This document shows, piece after piece, positions 1 to 5,300 of a DNA stretch of 6,131 nt. Source of the DNA: Prolixibacteraceae bacterium (lineage in GTDB: Bacteria > Bacteroidota > Bacteroidia > Bacteroidales > Prolixibacteraceae); the NCBI GenBank assembly GCA_016788685.1, contig JAEUSS010000636.1:1-6131 (forward strand), in the 5' to 3' direction. Numbering within the stretch: position 1 is the first letter of the stretch; each line of letters starts with the position of its first letter. A program made the position numbers and the translations under genes. The notes beneath the pieces are model-generated. The model was not told where the DNA came from and did not search any database. It saw only the letters and a program-made list of their open reading frames with translations.

Positions 1-128
1 AAATTTGGTGCCGTTGAGTTGTTTTTCATTGCCGTTGCAAACATACGTTTCAGTTTCGCTTCTTTAGTCTCAGCATTTAAACAAGCAGAAATAAAAAGCA
101 CACAAAATATGATAACTATTTGTTTCAT
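1..128 (-). CDS. N-terminus of a small exported protein, probable lipoprotein (runs off the left edge)
   Basis: Reading leftward from the ATG at 128-126 gives 42 open codons that continue past the window edge. The start is MKQIVIIFCVLFISAC: a short basic end, a hydrophobic core of about 12 residues, and ISAC, which fits a lipobox with Cys16 as the lipidated residue. The mature part then becomes charged (ETKEAKLKR), as expected after a signal peptide. An alternative is signal peptidase I cleavage after CLNA, giving a soluble periplasmic protein. No domain is visible in this short piece and I do not recognise the family. The gene starts 46 bases from the end of the IS remnant and is transcribed in the same direction as the dead transposase. 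The upstream sequence is AT-rich with no clear Shine-Dalgarno, which is normal for Bacteroidota. Confidence 0.6.
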   Translation of the reverse strand, partial: MKQIVIIFCVLFISACLNAETKEAKLKRMFATAMKNNSTAPN

Positions 129-174
129 ATTGCTATAAGCTTTTTTATAATGCATAACGGTTTATGGTATGGTC

Positions 175-199
175 TGTAGGCTTCCCTCGTTTCTGGACC
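175..199 (+). repeat. Probable terminal inverted repeat of the IS remnant (end downstream of the transposase)
   Basis: The sequence beginning TGTAGGCTTCCCTCG at 175 lies about 33 bases beyond the transposase stop codon. IS3-family elements typically end in 5'-TG...CA-3', close to the end of orfB, so position and sequence fit. I could not find the matching inverted copy at the other side (about 780-1100), so the element appears truncated there. Target-site duplications cannot be recognised. The boundary is inferred from one end only. Confidence 0.4.
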
Positions 200-231
200 A
201 TTCAAAAATAGAGTTTCGAAGATAGCGTTTT

Positions 232-800
232 TCATCCAGTTGCTGTGGGTGATTCATATTTCAGTGCTTTGTGAGGCCTGTTTTGATTATAATCTATCAT
301 CCATTCAAAAGTTTTTTGTTGTACTTCATTGATGGTTTTAAAAACATATGCGTTTAGTAATTCTCTACGCAGACTTCCTAAATCGTTCAATAAATGCATT
401 TTGATTCCGCTCTCCGGGCTGAATGAAGCTAATTAGACCTTGTTTTCTTTGCACCAGTCATCCAGGTTCTTACTAATAAATTCAGGGCCATTATCGACAC
501 GAATCATTTCAGGCAAACCCCGAACTTCTTTGAGTCGGTTTAATACCCGGATAACTCTTCTTGAAGGAATTGATGAATCGGCTTCAATGGCCAGTACTTG
601 TCGTTTATAATCGTCAATAACATTCAGTAAGCGGTAAGTTTTCCGGCTCCACAGGCTGTCGTGCATAAAATCCATCGACCAAACCTGATTCGCTGCTGAT
701 GGCTGGAGTAATTGTGGTTTGACTCTGGCTGGAAGCCTTTTCTTTGCCTTTCTTCGGATATTTAGTTTCATGGCTGAATAAACAGCCCGAACGACATTAC
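232..800 (-). pseudogene. Decayed IS3-family (IS407-like) DDE transposase, C-terminal two thirds with two frameshifts
   Basis: The longest intact piece (771-433) carries the rve integrase core: WSMDF with the first catalytic Asp (residue 34 counted from the ATG at 771), LLNVIDDY, and VDNGPEF with the second Asp (residue 93). It stops at 433-435 right after KENKV. One base added near 430-437 continues the protein as FIQPGERNQNAFIERF, putting the catalytic Glu (codon 388-386) exactly 35 residues after the second Asp, the DD(35)E spacing of IS3 elements. The frame then breaks again at about 378-380 and resumes as SLRRELLNAYVFKTINEV, ending with NRPHKALKYESP and a TGA at 232-234. The two lesions look like losses of one and two bases, so the original frame is restored. 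Similarity fades upstream of about 790-800. Roughly 90-100 N-terminal residues and all of orfA are missing, so the element cannot move itself. The family call is firm; the subgroup is from the WSMDFM/RVLN-type motifs. Confidence 0.9.
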
Positions 801-830
801 TGAGTACTTAGGAATCCCGTAAATAAATGG

Positions 831-1094
831 CTACAGATTAACAAGATCCTTTTTCTTCGACTTGAATTGCTCTTTAGTAACAGATTTTGAAAGGTAGTCG
901 GTGTTCAGTTTAAAAAGCTGATTTGCCTTATTTTCTTCCGGGTTCAGCATATTAAACTTTGCCCGACGCTTGTGTTTGCTTTCGCCGCTCCTGTGCACCT
1001 TGATTTTTTCAGCAAATACCAGCAACCCACCTGCGTCTAAATTTGCGACAGCAGCAGACTTCTGCCAAACATTGCACCCAGAGAAGTTTTTGTA
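831..1094 (-). pseudogene. Unassigned open frame, possibly the C-terminal remnant of a hypothetical protein
   Basis: The frame is open from a stop at 1097-1095 to a stop at 833-831, about 87 codons. It has no ATG near its beginning; only a TTG at 1025 could serve as a start, giving 64 residues. The composition is protein-like: a short hydrophobic patch (GGLLVFAE), then a strongly basic stretch (KHKRRAKF), then a helix-prone charged tail (NPEENKANQLFKLNTDYLSK) rich in Lys and Asn. I do not recognise a family. The absence of a good start and its position next to a truncated insertion sequence suggest the tail of a gene whose front was lost, but a chance open frame is equally possible because the opposite strand is also open over 970-1094. 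Confidence 0.25.
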
Positions 1095-1125
1095 TCATAA
1101 TGTTTCTATAAATAAACTCTTCTAT

Positions 1126-1133
1126 TATTTTTG
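1126..1133 (+). promoter_or_regulatory. Candidate -7 promoter element for araC (repeated at 1162-1169)
   Basis: TATTTTTG fits the Bacteroidota -7 consensus TAnnTTTG. It occurs once in each copy of the tandem repeat. From the first copy transcription would begin near 1140, leaving a leader of about 34 bases before the GTG at 1174. From the second copy the transcript would begin almost on the start codon. A -33 TTTG element at the usual distance (about 19-21 bases upstream) is not seen for either copy, so this is a weak call based on the -7 box and location. Confidence 0.25.
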
Positions 1134-1197
1134 TATTGAGAACAACATACCTACACATAAATATTTTTGTATTGTGAATAACATACCTACACATAAA
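1126..1197 (+). repeat. 36-bp direct tandem duplication across the araC start
   Basis: Two adjacent 36-base copies, 1126-1161 and 1162-1197, differ at only two positions (34 of 36 identical). Each begins TATTTTTGTATTG and ends CATACCTACACATAAA. Because 36 is a multiple of three, the araC frame reads through both as YFCIENNIPTHK and YFCIVNNIPTHK. One difference turns GAG in the first copy into the GTG in the second that I take as the araC start. The near identity suggests a fairly recent slippage or duplication event. Confidence 0.9.
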
Positions 1198-2007
1198 ATT
1201 TCCAGCCAGTTTGATGGCATGCCTTTTTTCCTTTGTTATGTTACTGAAAAGGAGCATAAAGGAGCATTTTACATTGATTATGCGCATAGAGATGATTGTT
1301 ACATCATTGTGCTTGTAGAAAAAGGAATGGCTAAACTGGCTATCGATTTTGAAGATTACGAGCTGTCGGGAAATAGTCTTCTGTGTGTTGCGCCCGGTCA
1401 AGTTCATTACATTAAAGAGTTTAATGCTTGTGGCTGGTTTTTAGTCGTCGATAGTGTGCTTATCAAGGAAGACTACAAAAAAAGCTTAGGGAAATATACC
1501 CTCCGGAAAAATAAACTGCAATTAAGCAATGATGAGTTCAGTGAACTACATACACTTGTTTCATTGATACATAAACAAATTGATAAGCGAAAACCTGCGA
1601 TTACACACGATCTAATTTCAGCCTATATTGGGTTGATAACAGAGGGATATAAAAAAGATTTTCCTGTCTCTACCTACAACAGGTTCGCAAGCATTACTAC
1701 ACAATTTGAATTAGCACTAGCTGAAAACTATATCACATTAAAGCGACCTTCGGATTATGCCGAAAAGTTAAATATCTCTGTCCCCTACCTAAACGAATGT
1801 GTAAGAAGTACCACAGGATTTTCTGTTTCTCATCACATTCAACAACGGGTTATTTTAGAAAGTAAGCGAATGCTTTATCATTCAAATAAATCGGTTAAAG
1901 AAATTGCTGCCGAATTAGGTTATAGTGATTATGCGTATTTTTCCCGGCTTTTCAGCAAAGTAGCTGGAATGGCAGCTATAACTTTCCGAAACAAAAACTG
2001 CGATTAG
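1174..2007 (+). CDS. AraC-family transcriptional regulator with N-terminal sensory domain
   Basis: This 277-residue protein is predicted to bind DNA and control transcription, probably of the co-oriented efflux gene that starts 301 bases downstream (inference from context). Residues about 15-160 form the putative cupin-like effector domain, with beta-rich segments such as YIIVLVEKGMAKLAI and LLCVAPGQVHYI. The C-terminal AraC/XylS domain has two helix-turn-helix units: about 192-225 (PSDYAEKLNISVPYLNECVR) and about 240-273 (KEIAAELGYSDYAYFSRLF, then GMAAITFRN). The usual Pro of the terminal G.SP..FR motif is replaced by Ala. Start choice: GTG at 1174 yields VNNIPTHKISSQFDG, a typical opening for Bacteroidota members, and a normal length. 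The only ATG in the frame, at 1219, would shave 15 residues. The frame is open to 970, but that extension looks unlike the family. The effector is unknown. Confidence 0.9.
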   Translation: MNNIPTHKISSQFDGMPFFLCYVTEKEHKGAFYIDYAHRDDCYIIVLVEKGMAKLAIDFEDYELSGNSLLCVAPGQVHYIKEFNACGWFLVVDSVLIKEDYKKSLGKYTLRKNKLQLSNDEFSELHTLVSLIHKQIDKRKPAITHDLISAYIGLITEGYKKDFPVSTYNRFASITTQFELALAENYITLKRPSDYAEKLNISVPYLNECVRSTTGFSVSHHIQQRVILESKRMLYHSNKSVKEIAAELGYSDYAYFSRLFSKVAGMAAITFRNKNCD

Positions 2008-2057
2008 TCCAATACTCACTCTCTTTATTGCATTGCGCACCCTATCTTTTCCTTGTT

Positions 2058-2081
2058 CCTTTGTGTATATAATTACAAAGG
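2058..2081. promoter_or_regulatory. Inverted repeat CCTTTGT-N10-ACAAAGG, candidate operator or hairpin
   Basis: The 7-base arms at 2058-2064 and 2075-2081 are perfect complements around an AT-rich 10-base centre. The site lies 51 bases after the araC stop and about 230 bases before the efflux start. It could be a binding site for a dimeric regulator or the stem of an RNA hairpin at the end of the araC transcript. It shares three bases with the next dyad, so the two hairpins could not form in full together. Confidence 0.4.
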
Positions 2082-2105
2082 TTGGTTGACAGAAAATACC
2101 AACCT
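2079..2105. promoter_or_regulatory. Inverted repeat AGGTTGGT-N11-ACCAACCT, candidate operator or hairpin
   Basis: Perfect 8-base arms at 2079-2086 and 2098-2105 flank an 11-base spacer. Its centre lies about 22 bases, roughly two helical turns, from the centre of the preceding dyad, which would place two protein sites on the same DNA face. No T-run follows the stem, so a simple intrinsic terminator is unlikely. Confidence 0.4.
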
Positions 2106-2163
2106 AATAACGAGTATGCCTGACATTTAACATTACAAACAAGAACAATTATTACATCAGCTG

Positions 2164-2221
2164 TGCAAATGTTGCATATTGACAGATAAGGGGGCAATGA
2201 TTTATCATCATTGTTCAATGA
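2164..2221. promoter_or_regulatory. Cluster of small dyads upstream of the efflux gene
   Basis: Three perfect dyads lie within 58 bases: TGCAA-ATG-TTGCA (2164-2176), CAATGAT-N5-ATCATTG (2195-2213) and TCATTG-TT-CAATGA (2208-2221). The last two share an arm, so the hexamer CAATGA appears three times in alternating orientation (2195, 2208 reversed, 2216). The cluster ends 87 bases before the efflux ATG, a sensible place for a regulator binding site. Function is inferred from position and symmetry only; short dyads also arise by chance in AT-rich DNA. Confidence 0.35.
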
Positions 2222-2308
2222 GTCGTTAAATGCCATCAGCAATCAGGAGAAAACCAACAAGTATATAATCCATTTATTTCTGTTTTTTCAATTTTTATAA
2301 GTAAACAA

Positions 2309-5300
2309 ATGATAAAACGTATTATTGAGCTATCGGTTAGAAACAAGTTAATTGTGCTGCTATTTACTATAGCACTGACTGTTTGGGGATTTTTCGCCAT
2401 GAAAAACCTGTCTATTGATGCAGTCCCCGACATTACCAACAATCAGGTGCAGGTCGTTACAGTATCGCCTTCTCTTGCTCCTCAAGAGGTAGAACAGTTT
2501 ATTACCTACCCCATTGAAATGGCAATGGCAAACGTGCAAGGCGTAGAAAACATACGCTCTATTTCCCGTTACGGGCTGTCGGTCGTTACTATTGTTTTCG
2601 ATGAAAAATTCCCTATTCTAAAAGCGCGTCAGCTGGTGGGCGAAATGCTCACTGTGGCAGCGGGGGAAATACCCGAAGAGTATGGCTCGCCGGAACTAAT
2701 GCCCATAACCACTGGATTGGGCGAAATCTATCAATATACGTTAGAGGTAGAATCCGGGTACGAAGACAAATATACCATCACCGAATTGCGTACCATACAT
2801 GACTGGATTGTGAAACGACAACTTTCGGGTATCAAAGGCATTGTTGAAATCAGCGGTTTTGGAGGCTATCTGAAAGAGTACGAGGTGGCAATAAATCCGT
2901 TCGTTCTAAATGAACTTGATATTTCCATTCACGAAATATTGGAAGCTCTTGAGCACAATAATCAAAATACCGGCGGAAGCTATATCGAAGATGGTCCGTA
3001 TGCCTCTTATATCCGGGCTGAAGGACTTCTGAAAACACTACAAGACATTGAAAAAATAGTGGTTACAACCCGCAACCAGGTACCCGTGCTTATAAGTGAT
3101 GTTGCTGAAGTCCGCTTCGGTCACCCTGTCCGCTACGGAGCAATGACCAAAGACGGGAAAGGGGAAACCGTTGGAGGAATTACCCTGATGCTCAAAGGCG
3201 AAAATGCCAACCGGGCCATCGAACGGGTAAAAGAACGCATTGCCGAAGTCAATAACTCACTGCCGGAAGGAATTGTTATAAAACCCTACCTCGACCGTTC
3301 AGAACTGGTTGGCAGAGTACTTAAAACCATTACCACTAACCTCACTGAGGCAGCAATCATCGTGCTTATTGTTTTGGTATTGCTCCTGGGCAATTTACGG
3401 GCAGGGCTGCTTACGGCGTCAGTCATTCCGCTTTCTCTTCTCATCGCTTTTTCGTTAATGAATATATTTGGCGTTACTGCGTCCATCATGTCGTTGGGTG
3501 CGATTGACTTTGGGTTGATTGTGGACGGAACGGTCATTATCATTGAGGGAATATTGTTTCATTTTCATAAAAATCAACTAGGCAAAAAATTCAGTCGTGA
3601 AGATTTTGACCAGAACGTGATCAAATCAGCAGGCAACGTGGCAACATCTGCAGCCTTTGGTGTGGCAATCATCCTCATTGTATATTTCCCGCTATTGGCA
3701 CTCACTGGCATCGAAGGCAAAATGTTTAAACCAATGGCTGTCACCATCAGTTTTGCCTTGCTTGGTTCAATATTACTTTCGCTAACTTATGTTCCGGCTA
3801 TGGCATCACTTATTTTTAGCCGGAATAATAAAGAAAAGGTAACCATCGCCGACAAAATAGTAGCCGCTATTACTTCCTTCTTTATTCCCATAGTCAAATT
3901 CTCATTGGCAAAAAAGAAATGGGTGCTTGGCAGCGCAATAATTCTGTTTGTGCTGAGCATTTCCCTGTTCGGTAAACTGGGAGCAGTATTTATTCCGAAC
4001 CTGGAAGAAGGTGATTTGGCAATGCAAATGACCCTGCCCCCCGGAAGTTCGCTTAACGAGAGTGTAAAACTGGCAACCCTGGCGGAGAAACGCCTGCTGG
4101 ACAACTTTCCTGAAGTACGCAGTGTGGTTTCTAAAATCGGAACAGCAGAAGTACCCACTGATCCGATGGCCATAGAAGATGCTGACATTATGATTTCAAT
4201 GAAAGACCGCAAAGAATGGACAACCACTCAAAACAGGTCGGAGCTGATTGCGTTAATGAAAGAAAAAGTTGAAGAGATACCCGGGGCTGAGTTTAACTTC
4301 ACTCAGCCGATCCAACTTCGATTCAACGAATTGATAACCGGAGCAAAGTCTGACCTGGTTATAAAAATATTTGGTGAAGATTTGGACGTACTGTTCGGCA
4401 AAGCCAACGAAGTAGCCAAATTAATAAAAGGAGTGCAAGGGGCAGGCGATATCAAGGTGGAACAAATTGACGGATTGCCACAAGTTATTTTTTCATACAA
4501 CAGGGCTCGTTTGGCTCAATACGGTCTAAAGGTTTCAGACCTAAACGATGCAATACGCACTGCTTTTGCAGGAGAAGGAGTTGGTGTAATATTCGAAGGC
4601 GAACGCAAATTTGACCTTGTAGTGCGGCTTTTGCCCGAATACCGCTCAAACATTAACAATATCAAACAACTATTTGTAAAATCGCCGTCAGGTACCAAAG
4701 TCCCACTGTCAGAACTCATTGTTATGGAAGAAAAAGAAGGGCCGATGTTGATTGCAAGAGATGATACACGCCGAAGAATTACTGTTGGAATAAATGTTAG
4801 AGACCGGGACATTAAAAGCCTGGTTACCGAAGTGCAGGAAATACTGGATCAAAACCTTTCGTTACCTCCTGGCTATAATATTACATATGGTGGAGAGTTC
4901 GAAAACCTGCAAGCCGCTACCAACCGACTGATGTTGGTGCTCCCTATTGCTCTTGCTCTCATCTTTATTATGCTGTTTTTCACCTTCAATTCAATAATGC
5001 AAGCTGCCATTATTTACGGCACAATACCACTATCTGTTATTGGAGGAATTTTGGCTTTATGGATCAGGGGACTGCCGTTTAGCATATCAGCAGGAGTCGG
5101 TTTCATTGCCCTCTTTGGCGTAGCAGTACTCAATGGAATAGTAATGATGAACAGCTTTAACCTGCTCAAAAAACAAGGCATTACCGATGTGTACGAGCGC
5201 GTAATACAAGGCGTAAAAATGGTTGTTCGTCCCGTCGCCCTGACTACGCTTGTTGCAACACTTGGGTTTATTCCAATGGCACTCTCTGAACAGGCAGGAG

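Larger units (their letters stand above)
801..1173. other. Gene-poor gap between the IS remnant and araC
   Basis: This 373-base stretch has no gene I can support with confidence. It holds an unassigned minus-strand open frame (831-1094) and the first copy of the 36-bp tandem repeat. The araC frame is also open leftward as far as 970 without any ATG, and I read that extension as chance openness, not coding sequence. The missing end of the insertion sequence should lie here but no matching terminal repeat is visible, which suggests a deletion or recombination junction near 790-830. Confidence 0.5.
2008..2308. other. Dyad-rich intergenic region between araC and the efflux gene
   Basis: These 301 bases carry no plausible gene; the minus-strand open frames here show no family resemblance. 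The stretch contains several perfect short inverted repeats (2058-2081, 2079-2105, 2164-2176, 2195-2213, 2208-2221) and an 8-base direct repeat, TTGACAGA, at 2086-2093 and 2179-2186. There is no stem followed by a T-run, so a clear intrinsic terminator for araC is not seen. The last 60 bases before the ATG at 2309 are AT-rich, suitable for a promoter, but have only an imperfect -7 element (TATTTCTG at 2275-2282). Confidence 0.6.

Noticed and set aside
970..1173. Extended N-terminus of the AraC protein starting at 970
   Set aside because: The extension has no ATG, starts only with TTG, contains the duplicated 12-residue repeat, and has a composition unlike AraC regulators. The GTG at 1174 gives the usual family length.
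1009..1407. Minus-strand 132-residue open frame
   Set aside because: It lies antisense to the start of araC, carries the reverse translation of the tandem repeat, and shows no recognisable domain.
2008..2060. Intrinsic terminator directly after araC
   Set aside because: No GC-rich stem followed by a T-run is present in this stretch; the T-rich tracts lack an adjoining hairpin.
2275..2282. TATTTCTG as the -7 promoter element of the efflux gene
   Set aside because: It deviates from TAnnTTTG at one core base and no TTTG lies at the proper upstream distance, so I did not list it as a promoter.
2042..2442. Two minus-strand open frames (2042-2242 and 2236-2442) in and next to the spacer
   Set aside because: Low-complexity, no family resemblance, and the second overlaps the conserved N-terminus of the RND pump antisense.
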